Numbered from the stretch's first letter, positions 1-11,629 are shown. The stretch is DNA of 64,000 bases from Coenobita brevimanus (GCA_032717465.1 CM064653.1:32143809-32207808), one strand, 5' to 3'. A program made the numbers and translations. The notes: generated from the letters alone by a model not told the origin.

Positions 1-183
1 AGTAAAGAAACACTGGGTCTGATACCATAGCAACACCAATATGTAGATTAGTTATTCGTTTCAAGTTACACACCAGAGAATTAACGAAGTCACACGGTTC
101 TCTCTTATTCCAGCCCAGCGCGACAAAAAGACCCGTTTACCAGTTTGTCACTCATATCAGAACAAAACTTTATTGCTTGGTTG

Positions 184-191
184 CACACCCA

Positions 192-243
<52 letters not shown>

Positions 244-305
244 CGCACAGTTAATGGGATCGCAACATAAAAAAAATGCAAAATTTGTAGAAAAGATGAA
301 GGGCG

Positions 306-375
<70 letters not shown>
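184..375. repeat. Two (CA)n microsatellites
   Basis: Two dinucleotide tracts, about 184-240 and 310-375, are separated by about 70 bases of ordinary sequence. The repeats read open in several frames (CVCV or HTHT), but these are artefacts of the repeat and not genes. Confidence 0.95.
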
Positions 376-377
<2 letters not shown>

Positions 378-1430
378 CTCAGTACGTCTGCATTCCTTCA
401 TATTTCAGCAGAGGAGGCACTAACTCAGAGATCATTAAGTAAATACAGGAATGCTAAATCAGGGGAATATATATATATCAGAAACTGGCAGTTCCCATTA
501 ATTGTACAAGAGTTCCCCTTATATTTCTCTTTTTCTACTTCTCACTTTTTTCTGCTTGCTAATCCAAAGCTGAAAGAGGGTTGGTATGTTTCTCTGCCCA
601 CATATACAGTAGTTTTTATTTTTTTAATGTGTCTCTTTAATATGATACATCAAGGAGAAAAGTGACGGACATGCCTTAACGGTGAAGTAGATGCAGTGGA
701 ATAGAAAGCGAATTTTCGTCCCCCTGACTGTACGCCGAGCAGTAGGTGTTAATAGCATGCTTTTTTTTTTTTTATTACTCCAAACACCAGGCGATTTCAC
801 ATAGTTCATAGGAAAGCCCCTCGTAGTGAATGGGACAGAACAGTGTCTATTAACTCCTTCACTACCAAATGCATCCCACTAGAATGAGTAATAGCCTGCT
901 ACTTGTTGATGGCAGGACGCCATCGTACTGAATCGTCTTAACATACCGAAGAATAGTTACATCTCGTTATTTCGCAGACTTAGGTGAACAGCACAACCAT
1001 TGCATCCGGAGCATGTAGATGATCGTGGATTATTATACGAAATAAACGAATCCATAACCAAGATAATGAAACTATAAGCTATTTCTGACTAAACTTCACT
1101 CCAGGGGAAGAAAAAAAAAAGTGTGCGTTCTGTATTCATCAGTCTCAGATTTAAGATTAACACCGATATTTCCGGAAAATAACAAACGCAGTTATTGTCA
1201 TTAAATGACAGTACAAAACGAAAACTCAGTTAGATCGGGACTTGCCATTCGGTTGACCATGCAATCGATCGGACCCACTATGACAGATCATCCAGGCTGC
1301 TATCCAAATTTCCAGGAATCCAGTATTGGTAAGATTATGTGAGGAGAGAGGGAAAAGGGTGAGAGGAAGGAAGGTGTGGGAGAGAAGAGAGGAGATGGGC
1401 GCTAAAGTTCTTAATTACCACATATGGTAA
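376..1430. other. Non-coding, no recognised feature
   Basis: AT-leaning sequence with no coding signal that I can support. A short motif, TTAACTCCTTCACTACC near 850, resembles a motif that recurs elsewhere in the window (see findings). An A-run lies near 1110. Confidence 0.6.
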
Positions 1431-1433
<3 letters not shown>

Positions 1434-1469
<36 letters not shown>

Positions 1470-1486
1470 CACACACACACACACAT
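1434..1486. repeat. Compound (CT)n-(CA)n microsatellite
   Basis: A CT tract (about 1434-1467) runs directly into a CA tract (about 1467-1486). The downstream stretch to 1780 has no recognisable gene and ends in a 35-base T run at 1784-1818. Confidence 0.95.
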
Positions 1487-1781
1487 ACTCACATCATATC
1501 GACCCAGGTAATGCCGCCTCATCACCATGCAAATGACATGTACCATTTTTTGCTCCGAGCTCATGTCATTTGGAACCGAAAAACTCTAGCGTACAAAAGA
1601 CGGATTCGGCTATACTCCATCTCGTCTTCCTGCCAACCCAGCCTCCATCTAAACTATTTATTCGATCTGAGATGGAGCATGTGGAAGTGTGCTGTTATGT
1701 TGAGATCATCCTTCCAGTACGGTGACGTCTTTTCAAGTTTGTTTCTGCTATCTCCAAGCGCCTTTATGCGGCTTGAGAGAG

Positions 1782-1819
<38 letters not shown>

Positions 1820-1931
1820 GCTGAACGGGTTAAATATGGCCTTCATTAACTCCTCCAGTACTAGAAGCCTCACCTAAGCTTAACAAAATAATCTGGAAAA
1901 TAAGTATATACAAAGGAATACATTATTAGAT

Positions 1932-1997
1932 TCAGCTGATTACAGCTGAAATTTCCCCATAAAATCAGCTGATTACAGTTGAAATTTCCCCATAAAA
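1932..1997. repeat. 33-bp tandem duplication
   Basis: Two head-to-tail 33-base units (1932-1964 and 1965-1997) differ by one base. Each contains the palindrome TCAGCTGA or a variant of it. No coding meaning is seen; the flanks to 2280 are AT-rich and featureless. Confidence 0.9.
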
Positions 1998-2289
1998 TAA
2001 CTATTTTCGTTATTTATTGGACCTTCCTTTCATTAATATTCTGTATCTATTACTTTCAAAGAAACATTTCCATGGTTTTATATCAGAATTATATTCACTT
2101 TCAAAAGTATTTTTTCAAATGGTGTCATTGTTAAATTAGTTTCACGTTTTGTTTCTCTAATGGAGATTATATATGAATATCCATTTTAATACATTTAACA
2201 CGGCAATTTTTGATCAGCTGTAGTTTTCAGAAACTTTTCTCCACGAGTATCAGTTAATGGTTCTCAGGTCACTTTCCCTGGTTGTTATT

Positions 2290-2855
2290 TTTACCTTTCC
2301 CCGCCCCAGGGTGGCTCGGGGAAAGGTATTGTTTTCACTCGGTTTGTCTGTCTGTTTGTCTGTCTCTCTGTCTGTCTGTCTGTAAACAACTTTACGCGAA
2401 AACTACAGTTGCGATTTTGACTAAAATTACAGAGATGATGGGCTATGACCTTCTGATCACCTGATTAAAATTTGAGCCAAAGTGGGCCAAGGTCCAGGCT
2501 GTAGGACTCAAATATGTAAAAAAAATATATATATATATATTTTTTCTCCATAACTCCTTTCAAATTCGTCATATCGACATGAAGCCAAAACCTAAAGATG
2601 CATCTTTCAAATCTGCATCCTATAACACGCCTCATTACAGGTACATCAGGGGGTCACCCGCACTTAGTGGTAGGGGGTCAATGCCAGGTGAGTTGGGCCT
2701 AAAATTTCAAATGGGCGTAAAATCGTCAATTTTCACCCGATTTACTCCAAATCTGATATGTGATATCTTAGGCTAGATATCCTGTTGTGTTTATACGTCA
2801 GCACTAAAATGACTGCCGGGGACGGGTTTGCTGTGCCTTGGCACCGCTTCTTGTT
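2290..2855 (+). repeat. Dispersed repeat with hairpin head and GTCT tract
   Basis: The block opens with inverted arms CCTTTCCCCG (2294-2303) and CGGGGAAAGG (2317-2326), followed by a GTCT-rich tract (2340-2384), an AT tract (about 2527-2540), and a body with the phrases AACTACAGTTGCGATTTT and CATAACTCCTTTCAAATT. It ends near CACCGCTTCTTG. The architecture (hairpin head, GTTT/GTCT tract, body) looks like a non-autonomous mobile element. The class is unknown to me and the end points are approximate. Confidence 0.5.
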
Positions 2856-3004
2856 TTACTGAAATTATTAATGTTTCGTGGTTATTTTGCTACTTATTTG
2901 TCCCAACTTATTGTTTTCAAAGTTATTTTTCCACGGTAGCCATTGTCAGTAATATTTCTGCTATTTTCAAATATTCCTCCTTTCACCAGTGTTTTCCATA
3001 TACA

Positions 3005-3285
3005 ACTAGAAAGCACTCAGAGAGCGCATACCTCTGCCAATGCCGGATCCGTATCTGTATCCCCTCCAAAATTTAATCAACTCTTTCATTGCCCAAGGCC
3101 CACTCCTCCACAAAATTTCATTAAAATTCATTGAGATCTTTGGAGAAACTGTGCGGTAGGATCCGGATCCAGATCCTCTCCAAAATTTAAGGAGTTCTTT
3201 CTTGGCCCATGATCCATCCTTCCACAAAATTTCATTGAAATTCATTGAGAACTTTTGGAGATACTGTTCGGTAAGATCCAGATCC
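3005..3285 (-). repeat. GGATCC-family dispersed repeat, copy 1 (truncated)
   Basis: This copy begins with the shared terminus ACTAGAAAGCACTCAGAGAG. It holds two diverged internal subunits of about 110 bp, each made of a TTTCATTGAAATTCATTGAG-like phrase, a CCACAAAATTTC phrase and GGATCCGGATCC. The opposite head (GAGGTTTT...GTTTGTTTGTC) is missing. Related copies lie at 4545, 12035, 28817 and 32600. Confidence 0.75.
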
Positions 3286-3289
3286 GGTG

Positions 3290-4035
3290 TCGATGAACGT
3301 AGCCATAGATAGACGTAGAGAGATAGGGAGGTTAATTGTAATTGTAGATCGTCGAAGCACCACCTGCATAAAGTCGTGAGGCGTTATATGGCTCGAACTT
3401 GCCACTGCTTAGTGAAATGGTGCGTCATCGAGTAGAGTGCATAGGTAGCTCTCTCTCTTTCTCACATTTCCCCTTTGTGTATCGTAAGCGAGGTGAGTTA
3501 CGGAGCACTCTTGGGTTACAGAGTTTATTGTACACAGTTGTATCAAAGTGTGATTGACAGCGTAACGGCAAACCTCCTTCCTGACCCTATCTCCTGCCTT
3601 CTGCCCTGGATCGTATTCTCAGGCTCAGTTTAACCCCTTCTGCCCTGAAGGGAATCTCTCCAACATTATATACGGCTCCAAGGAGATGTGTATGTGTGAT
3701 GTAGTGTCTGGTAGAGTTCCTTTCACATGGACTAACCGACTAGAGCTAGTTACCCCACGTGTTTCAATACGTCACAAAATTCTTGCTCATCTGGACTACA
3801 AAGAGATTGTTTGAGATACATCATGTGTTAAGACTTTCTTGATGGTCTGGGACAACAGGTTTGTGTGTATATCTCCAGCAGACACCACATACTGCACATT
3901 GTGATATGAGATATTTACTAGTGCTTATAATGTCTACATATTACTCGGTCACGCCAAGCTGTTGTACCAATGACAGTACATATTGCCATAACATATTAAT
4001 GCATATCATATGCACATTATAATCAACTTGTAAGC
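3290..4035. other. Non-coding, no recognised feature
   Basis: I see no gene. One TTAACCCCTTCTGCCCTGAAG motif lies at 3630, of the recurrent TTAA-CCYTTCWGT type described in the findings. Confidence 0.5.
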
Positions 4036-4039
4036 TAAT

Positions 4040-4205
4040 TCAGTCCATCGATCATCCAATCCTACATTGCCCCATGAGGAGCGTAGGAGCCCAGGGCTAG
4101 GCAGTTGGTCCCGACATTTAAGATGAGAGTGACCAGCCTCACTCATCCCTGAGTGGCATTACATGAGCAATCAACCCCAACCACCCCTTGGATGTAGAGT
4201 CATCC
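4040..4205. repeat. Dispersed repeat shared with 22652-22830
   Basis: Phrases such as TTGCCCCATGAGGAGCGTAG, GGGCTAGGCA, TTGGTCC, GAGAGTGACCAGCCTCACTC and CTTGGATGTA occur in the same order and orientation at 22652-22830. The second copy is headed by a (TTCA)n tract, as LINE or SINE tails often are. Sequence between 4205 and 4540 is purine-rich (GGAAAGAATGAAGGAAAGAA) with no gene. Confidence 0.7.
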
Positions 4206-4544
4206 ACAGGCTGAAGGAAGTGGAAAGAGTGAAGGAAAGAAAGACAGAAGAGGGAGTGTAAAGTCACCCGTAGGCAGAAGGACATGGAAAGAATGAAGGA
4301 AAGAAAGACAGAAGAGAATGGAAGGAAAGAAGGATGGAGAGGAAAGGGCAGACACCCGAGAGCAGCACTACATCGAGTGAGTGGATGGTGAGCACCCCCA
4401 CCTACCACAAAGCTAATTAAGTGAAGTACATAATATTGTAAAAGTAACATAACTGTGATAATATTGTAACATTATTGTAGTAATCATAATTGTAGTCATT
4501 GAAATATAATTAGTACATAATATAATTAGAACATAATAAAGTTC

Positions 4545-4973
4545 CACATGTATTCCGGATCTGTATCCGCCCCAAAATTTCAAAAATTCTTTCTTGGCCC
4601 ATGGTCCACCCTTCCACAAAATTTCATTGAAATTCAATAAGAATTTCTGGAGATACTGTTCGGTAGGATCTGGATCCGGGCCCAGATCCGCCCCCAATTG
4701 TAATCAATTCTTTCTTAGTTCATGGCTCACCCTTTCACTAAATTCATAGCAGTTCATCCGGAACTTTTGGAGATATAGTATGAACAAACAAACAGAAAGT
4801 TCCGGATCATAACTGAAATTTAACAAATTGTTCATTGGGCCATATTCTACCACTCCAAAAAATGTCAGCAAAATCCATTCATAACTTTTTGTGTAATCCT
4901 CTTAACAGACAGATGGACAAACAGACAAACCAACCAGCGTGGGCAAAAACATATACCTCCTGGCAGAGGTAAA
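4545..4973 (-). repeat. GGATCC-family dispersed repeat, copy 2
   Basis: On the minus strand this copy starts TTACCTCTGCCAGGAGG, then a TTGGTTTGTCTGTTTGTCC tract, then three diverged subunits with TGAAATTTTGTGGAA and GGATCC phrases. The head matches the head of the plus-strand copy at 12035, so head and tail of the family can be defined from this window. Confidence 0.75.
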
Positions 4974-5102
4974 CTAACAGTTGAACATGTAACTTTTTTC
5001 CAGTTATTATTTTCCTTAACCTTTCCCAATTTACCATGATCAGTGTCATCTTACAGCCCAGTTTTCAAAAACACAACCCCCTGCTGCCATTGAGGGAATT
5101 AA

Positions 5103-8100
5103 CCCGCCGCGTCCTGATACCATATGGATACATTGCAAAGTTTTTTTCACACTCAGTGCCGATAACCCTACCCATACATTTTGCAATTGCAATGTCCGTC
5201 ATTTCCACAATTTTCAAATTTTGTACGTGATTTTTGGTATGTACATGTGGGACACCTTCCTCTGACTACTGCGAGGTGGAGACAATCCCCGACCCCACGT
5301 GACTCACGCATGCCCTTGTCTTGGTCACTCACCTGTTAGCAGTGACCTAGCTCAGACATGGCGCATCGAGGTCTCTGGCGACGAAATTCAAGCTGCCCTT
5401 AATGCCTTCACAGGTGACAGTGAGTCACCAGTCGATGATGATGTGGTGGACAAGGACTACATGCTGCCTGACGACGAAACAAGCATCAGTGATGAGGAGG
5501 TACCGTTGCCAAGGAAGGGTCGGTATGTGACGTACCATAAGGCGAGGGAAGGCCAGCCTGCACCTCCACCACGTGCACACACCTCTCTCCAGCCCCTAGA
5601 CGAAGGCTCTGAAGTGGACGAGGACGGAGCTGTGGAACGTGGTGTTACCACATGGTGGGAGAGGGAAAAGATTTTGCCGCGGGGAGCTGAAGGTGCAGCG
5701 AGACGAAAAATAAGGTATGGTGCTTCTGTTTTGTCTGGGGAAGGCGCAAATGGTGTGGCAGGAGTGATCAGTGAAAGGGAAAGTGGTGGTGGCAGAGAGG
5801 CAGCGCCCGGTTGACCACGTGGCATACCTGGGCAGCGGACAGGTGAGGAGCAGCCATGCCCTAGCACCTCTTTCTCCCAGCAATATTCCAGTGCTTCCTC
5901 CCCACAGCCTTGTGATATGGGGAAAGGAAGCAAAGGGAAGGGAAAGGGGAAAGGAAATGGGAGAGGGAGTGCGAGTGGGGAAGGGCACCGTTCTCCACCT
6001 CCCCAACCACCCCCACCATCCACACCATCCTCTCCTCCCCACCCCGACAAAGTGGAAGACTGGGACGTCGGTGTGTGGTGGGACTGGGAGGATAGGAGTG
6101 ACATCACGCCTATTGTTCACCAGTTCACCGAAGAGTGGCGGTCTGGCTGTACTGCTCCGGGACTCCATGCAGGCTCCACCAGGGTGGATTTCTTTCACCT
6201 GTACTTTGGTGAGGAGTTTGTGGAGCAGACCAACACATTCACAGGCAGCCAGCATCATGAAAGTGAGCACGAAGGTATGACAAGTAAGCACTCCCAGCAA
6301 CATGACTAGCCAGTTACCGCAAGTGAAATATTCATCTTTTTTGCCCTGGTTCTCTTGATGGGTACTGTATGGAAAATACAAATTCTGGGATACTGGTCTA
6401 CGGACCCTATGACCAGCACACCTTTCTTTGGGAAGGTAATGGGCTGGAATAGATTTCAGCTAATTCTGAGCCGCCTCCACTTTTGTGATGCTGATGACCC
6501 TGCTAATTTAAATAACACCTATAAAATGAGGAGAATAAGGATGGTATTTGATCACCTGCGGAAAAAGTTCGGCTCATCCTTCTATCCTTACAGAGACCTT
6601 GTCATAGACGAGAGTTTCATGTTGTGGAGAGGCAATATTTCTTTTCAGCAGTACATATCCAGCAAGAGACACCGTGTGGGGTTCAAGATCTTCGTTATGT
6701 GAGACTGTAAAACTGGTTATGTGCAAGACTTGGTCTTGTACACCGGCACACAGACAGACATAACAGAAAATCGAAGTATTGAACTCTCAGGTGCCATGGT
6801 AGAGGCAATGATAGAGCAGTACCTTCATTGTGGTCATGTCCTGTACCTGGATAACTGGTACACTAGCCCTCTTCTTGCTCGGTACCTTCACCATCACGAC
6901 ACCAGTGTCTGTGGCACAGTCAAGAAAAACCGTCGCCATATGGTCAAGGTTGGGAGGAAACTTGACAAGAATGAGGTGGTTTTCTTCAAGGCGAACAACA
7001 TCTTCACCACTGTATAGAACCACAACAGGGAAGTTTTCCTCCTGTCGATGGTACACCGCCCCCTGATGCACTGCACCAACTCCGTGAATTATCGCAGCGA
7101 GAGGAGGTTCCACGTTTGGAAACTGGAGTCAGTACTGGACTACAGTGTCAACATGAGGCAAGTAGACCAGTCAAACTCCATGATTTCCAGTGTGGAATGT
7201 GCAAGGACTACAATGAAGTGGTACAAAAAGCTCTTCTTCCACTTGCTTGATATCACGGTCCTGAACGCCCACTACCTCCATGCCATGACTACGGGAACTT
7301 CTGAGACCTTCAAGGGGTTTGTGAGGGAGCTGTCTTGGGAAATCATCGTGAGGTATGCAGAGGACAGGCCCCACCACCGCATCCGCCACACCACTGCTGC
7401 CAAGATTCCCCTACGCCTCTCAGGACGCCACTTCCCAACCACTATCCCTCCTCAACCGAACTGTCCTAGACCCCAGCGCCACTGTCACATATGCAGCCAA
7501 TTGAGAGTGAGAGCAACCACACAGAGAAAAGACATGAGATATGAGTGTGTGGAATGCAAAGTAGGATTGTGCGTTGAGCCTTGTTTTAAAGAATACCACA
7601 CCTTAGTGCATTACTGATACTGTGTGTGCTTGTGATATGATGCTCACGACACTACTAAGTCCCGTAAATATGCGGTAATATGACGCTCACTATAATACTA
7701 AGTGCTGTAAATATGTGATAATATGACGCTCACTATAATAGTAAGGGCTATAAATATGTGATAACAGTTATATAAGGTGGAAACTGGTATAATTTTAGTG
7801 GAAAAGTATAATGTAAGTGGAAAAATAGAATGTAAGTTGAAACAACAGTCCTAGTGAGTCATATGCGCTAGAATCGGGCGATTTTCAGGTGATCGCTATA
7901 TGGAACAATGCTTATATCGCCTATATTTTTGTTTGAAAACCAATATATTCTTGTACTACATGTTTTTTTGTACCTAATTAATAAATATGTACCTGTTCTG
8001 AGTGGTTTCCCATATTAATCCGTACCATAGAAAACGTGACAGCCGCACTGCGGCTCCAGAGAAAACAGTACCAGATGTGCGGAGGGTCACCTGTTTAGAT

Positions 8101-8246
8101 CACTTCTAGGCTCAGGTGAGCACTTTCTTTGTGATTTTCCATTGTATCTCACAAAAAGTGGAGGCTTGAGCCAAAATTTTTTTTTCGAAAATCTGCCGGG
8201 ATGGAGGGGGGGGTCAGTGGTGAAAAATCTGCTGGGATAAGGCGGG
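5103..8246 (+). mobile_element. piggyBac-like DNA transposon, nearly complete, inactivated
   Basis: The left end is TTAA (5099-5102) followed by CCCGCCGCGTCC. The right end reads GGGATAAGGCGGG, ending at 8246 and followed by ATAA (8247-8250), a decayed TTAA. Reverse-complemented, the right end starts CCCGCCTTATCCC, so the ends are imperfect inverted repeats. The interior encodes one transposase frame with four stops. The boundaries are supported independently by the deletion derivative at 63046-63801, whose two ends align with these ends in opposite orientation. The element is 3144 bp. TTAA targeting is the hallmark of this superfamily. Confidence 0.87.
5299..7617 (+). pseudogene. piggyBac-type transposase (DDE), one frame with four nonsense codons
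   Basis: The enzyme cuts and pastes its element at TTAA sites in the nucleus. One reading frame runs about 773 codons without a frameshift, broken by stops at 5812-5814, 6307-6309, 6700-6702 and 7015-7017. The N-terminal part is acidic (DSESPVDDDVVDKDYML), then a Gly/Lys and Pro-rich linker, then the family's core: FFHLYFGEEFVEQ (near 6190), LMGTVWK, DLVIDESF with probable catalytic Asp at 6607, HVLYLDNWYTSP with Asp at 6850, and DYSVNMRQVDQSN with Asp at 7165. The C-terminus is a Cys/His-rich zinc-binding tail (CHICSQL ... YECVECKVGLCVEPCFKEYH, 7480-7615), as in piggyBac proteins. The first ATG of the frame is at 5299, but the true start is uncertain. The stop at 7015 sits where family members usually have Trp, and the one at 6700 where they often have Cys. 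Confidence 0.88.
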
Positions 8247-8250
8247 ATAA

Positions 8251-8840
8251 TATTCTTCCGGTGTCCGCTGCTAAACTCCTTATCACTGACCCCTTCAATC
8301 CGATGTCCAATTTTGGATTTTTCTACTTTCAGAAGCTTTACATTCAGGTCACGAGACATTTCTGATTAACAGGATTAGGTTTAGTCTTCATTTACTCCTT
8401 CAGTGCAAGAGGTCTCCCAATATCCCCTATAGGCAGAAAAAATAAATTGATAAGACATATCACCGGACTGAAGGAGTTAATCGTGCTAAATGGAAATTAA
8501 CCCCTTCAGCCCAAAGGCATCATCATTATTTTCTTCATCCTATTTCCAGACGATTTTATTATGCTTTGGAGAGAAAATTTGTAGAGACAAGTTATAAACA
8601 TTTTCCTTTTTCCCCTTCACAAATTGGTTTCTCTCCTCAAGCTGAATAAAGTCATTAGTAGGTAACAAGAATGAAGTATCAAATACTTCATGGGACTGAA
8701 CTTTTTTATCAGAATCCCTCAGAACAGCGAGGCAGTTCTTAAATAGACCTTATAACTTTTCCCAAGCCTCATGTCATCATCAGGTTCTGCACTTGCGCCT
8801 GTATAGAGGGGTGGTCAGCCCTCTACAATGTACCACCAGG
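8251..8840. other. Non-coding; possible 82-bp TTAA-type MITE
   Basis: No gene. Bases 8395-8476 start CTCCTTCAGTGC and end GGACTGAAGGAG, an inverted pair flanked by TTTA (8391-8394) and TTAA (8477-8480). This may be a tiny piggyBac-type MITE. A further TTAACCCCTTCAGCCC motif follows at 8497. Confidence 0.45.
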
Positions 8841-11030
8841 TCCGAATACATTGTTTATACATGTACATTTACCCTACCACCCGCGGACCGTTCTCAAATC
8901 TGTGGACCCGCGCGTCGCCACGGTTGGTAGGGCAAAGGGTGCCACCCATGTAGCCGGCAGGCTTCCCCAGCGCCCCGATTGCTTAACAAAGCAGTCACTC
9001 GGGGGGTCGCCCTCGCCTCCTCAAGCCCCTTCTTCATTGAAATCACAAGATGTTCTGCGATCCTTCCAGAGATATCACCGTCAGGTTTGCCAAGGATTTA
9101 GGTGTGATCCCCAACCTTATGAGGGCTGCCGCACTTTTACCTGACAGCATCCCCCGCCAGTTAAGGGTCACAGCCTCTACTGTGGCCGCGGGCCTGGTTG
9201 CCCACTGACACGCAGCTTCTTTCAATTCACGCGTGTTATAATACTCAACCTTACTGAATAGACCGAGTCCAAGGAAGTGTATCGCGCATCAGAGACAACC
9301 TGCACGTCTAGAACGACCACAGATATCCCTGTGTCGACCAGAAGGTCTGGCCATCTCATTACTGGACCTGCACATAACATTTGTTCTTTCCCGACATGAT
9401 AGTTGGGATTTGCTCAGACGAACTCCCTCTCTAGGAAATCAACAAGCCTATCGTGCCGGGCAACGCGAATCTCATGCATCAAGGAACACCCCTGGAGGAT
9501 GTGGTTCAAGGTGGGAGGGGTCCCACACCCTCCCTCGCAGCGTAGGTCTTGTCGCCGCAATCCATGACCTCTAGATGTTCTAACAGGAGTGCTCACCAAA
9601 CTTCCATGCAGCTTAACGGCATCCATGTATCAGGAGCCACTGAGGCGACCAGCTCCTTCATAGATCCAATGGTGCAAGGACCAGTGAGCCTGCTGAGCAG
9701 TACCACAAAAGCCCTCATCATCATACCGCCAACAGAGGTCCAGGACCCATTGGTTCGCCTCACTGCGACGATCTTGGATCCTGACCCCCTGTATGACAGG
9801 CCAACAGGTCTGCTTTAAGCATTCTGTTATGTAATTATGTTCACTGAGTGTCTTTATTACTGGGCAAGTCGATTTCGATAGTTGGTGCAGGCGAGCCACC
9901 CGAAGTGGCGGCACCCGGGTATAAAAAGAGGGGACACCAAGTCCACCCCCCTTGAGCCCCGCGTGCAAAAAGGCCCTGGGGGTGTCCTTTGGTAGATGTA
10001 AAACCTCCCTTACGGCTGCCTTCATGCACCTGTCTAAATCTTTAAGTATACCAAGGTTTACGCTCCCAAGCACAAGCCTGTGGAGGCACCGAGGGTATAC
10101 TACCTTGCTGATAGCCCACAACTTCTGCTGGGGGCGCAAGGGGACTGATTTTATGCACCCAAACAATTCCCCCAGCATCTCTTGATGGCATTTGAGAGAA
10201 GGCCTCCAACCCACGTCCACTCCAAGGTACTTAGTGGTGTCGGAGGCAGTAAGTGCAGGCACCAGCCATCCATCTGCAATGAGGAACGGGTTGCCAGACC
10301 AGATGTACCGTTTGACTTTCCCGTCCTGCACCAGCGCAAATGATTTGAACTTGTCTGGATGATGGTAAGCCCTAATTGACCCAGACGATAAATCGCTATG
10401 TCAACTAGGGCTTGGAGACCTGGCTTGGTGATGGAAGTCAGGACTAGATCATCAGCAAACGCAAAACCAGCAATCCGATGATCACCTAGCCTGATGCCTA
10501 GATGTTTATCCAAGCCTCTGAGTACATAATCGACTGCAGCATTAAACACCAGCGGGGAGAGAGGATCCTCTTGCCGGACCCCTCTTTGGGGACAGATGGA
10601 CGTCCCATTGAAGTCCAACCGGGTATTGTCATAGCCTTGTATAATATACCGGATTAGAGGAGGCGGCACGCCCACCCTGCCCAAGATGGCGTCGACGGCC
10701 TGATGGGATAACGAGTCAAACGTCTTTCAGATGTCCAACATCGCAACATAAACATCGTGCCACCTCCTATAACCCTGGTAAAGGATCACATTCATTATGT
10801 TTATTTTCTCACAGCAGCCATCGCTAGGTCGAAAAGCACACTGTTCCCAGGAGAACAAGTCCGCATCCTGGATTCGTGCGGCCAAGACTGAGTGCAAGAT
10901 CCTGACCACATATGATGAGACCGAGATTGGGTGGAACCCAGACAGCCCATCCGGTCTCGCGGTTTTCGGTATCAGGGTGACCCGTGATTTTAGTAACCGT
11001 TCAGGTGTGTTCCCAATGAGCAAAGCATTA
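8840..11030 (-). mobile_element. R2-clade non-LTR retrotransposon, 5'-truncated
   Basis: Minus-strand remains of a non-LTR element with C-terminal restriction-like endonuclease. The 5' side is cut inside the reverse transcriptase at about 11023, just before a MITE begins at 11033. The 3' side is a GC-rich untranslated stretch of unknown exact end, about 8840-9040. There is no sign of 28S rDNA flanks, so this copy is not in the usual R2 target; related clades (R8/R9, NeSL, Hero) insert elsewhere. Confidence 0.75.
9043..11023 (-). pseudogene. R2-like reverse transcriptase / restriction-like endonuclease, broken
   Basis: In coding order (decreasing coordinate): RT fingers with SRVTLIPKTARPDGLSGF, HPISVSSYVVR and ADLFSWEQCAFRPSDGC; motif A MLDI-stop-KTFDS with TGA at 10727-10729; motif B GVRQEDPLSPLVFN; motif C AFADDLVL near 10446-10460. 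A frameshift lies near 10335. The thumb follows (LRPQQKLWAIS, LHLPKDTPRAFLHAGLKGGG), then a stop at 9630, the zinc motif CEGGCGTPPTLNHILQGC with a following H and RHDRL (9435-9560), a stop at 9414-9416, and the endonuclease core RWPDLLVDTGISVVVLDVQV (about 9305-9365). A last frameshift near 9225 leads to the C-terminal GSQNIL. The CCHC plus PD..(D)xK arrangement is the R2-group signature. At least three stops and two frameshifts make it non-functional. Confidence 0.82.
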
Positions 11031-11032
11031 AG

Positions 11033-11536
11033 TAAGGTGACCAGAGTCCCGCTTTTTGGACGTCCGTCCCGCTTTTTTAATTGTGACCAGAATGTCCCGG
11101 TTTTTGAGCAAATTATCTTAATTGTCCCGCTTTTAGAAACTTACTATTGCATTAGATATAACATGACCTTCTTTTGTGAAATTAGGATGAATTAGAAAAA
11201 TTATACATAATGCTAATCAAATGAAATACCGAATTATTAATATAAAATCTGTAACGCTCACTAGCTGGTAACTTTGGTCGACCCATTCACTGTACCGTAC
11301 GGTATGTTCGGAGCTCGTAGGAGACATTAGTGGTTGATTAGCAGCCTCAGTTGGAGGTGTAGCGCAGCAGCGGTCGCTGTCACATTGGTCAATATCCATA
11401 TGTCTATTTATCTGTCTATATCTGTATATCTGTCTACCTATCTATATATCTATATTTATCTGTATCTACCTATCTGTCTATATATCTATATCTGTCTATC
11501 TATCTATCTATCTATCTATATATAGACACACACACA

Positions 11537-11629
<93 letters not shown>

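Noticed and set aside
105..442. Open frames of CVCVCV or HTHTHT in CA/TG tracts here and at 20155 and 45040-45388
   Set aside because: They follow from dinucleotide repeats being open in several frames; no non-repeat protein sequence supports them.
1424..1849. 141-codon frame around the CT/CA tract
   Set aside because: Starts and ends in low-complexity repeats, with no recognisable motif between.
5457..6381. Long minus-strand frames opposite the piggyBac transposase
   Set aside because: Proline/serine-rich shadows of the plus-strand gene; they have no domain motif and overlap the conserved transposase frame.
9549..11195. Plus-strand frames across the R2-like element
   Set aside because: The minus strand carries ordered RT and endonuclease motifs; the plus frames have none.
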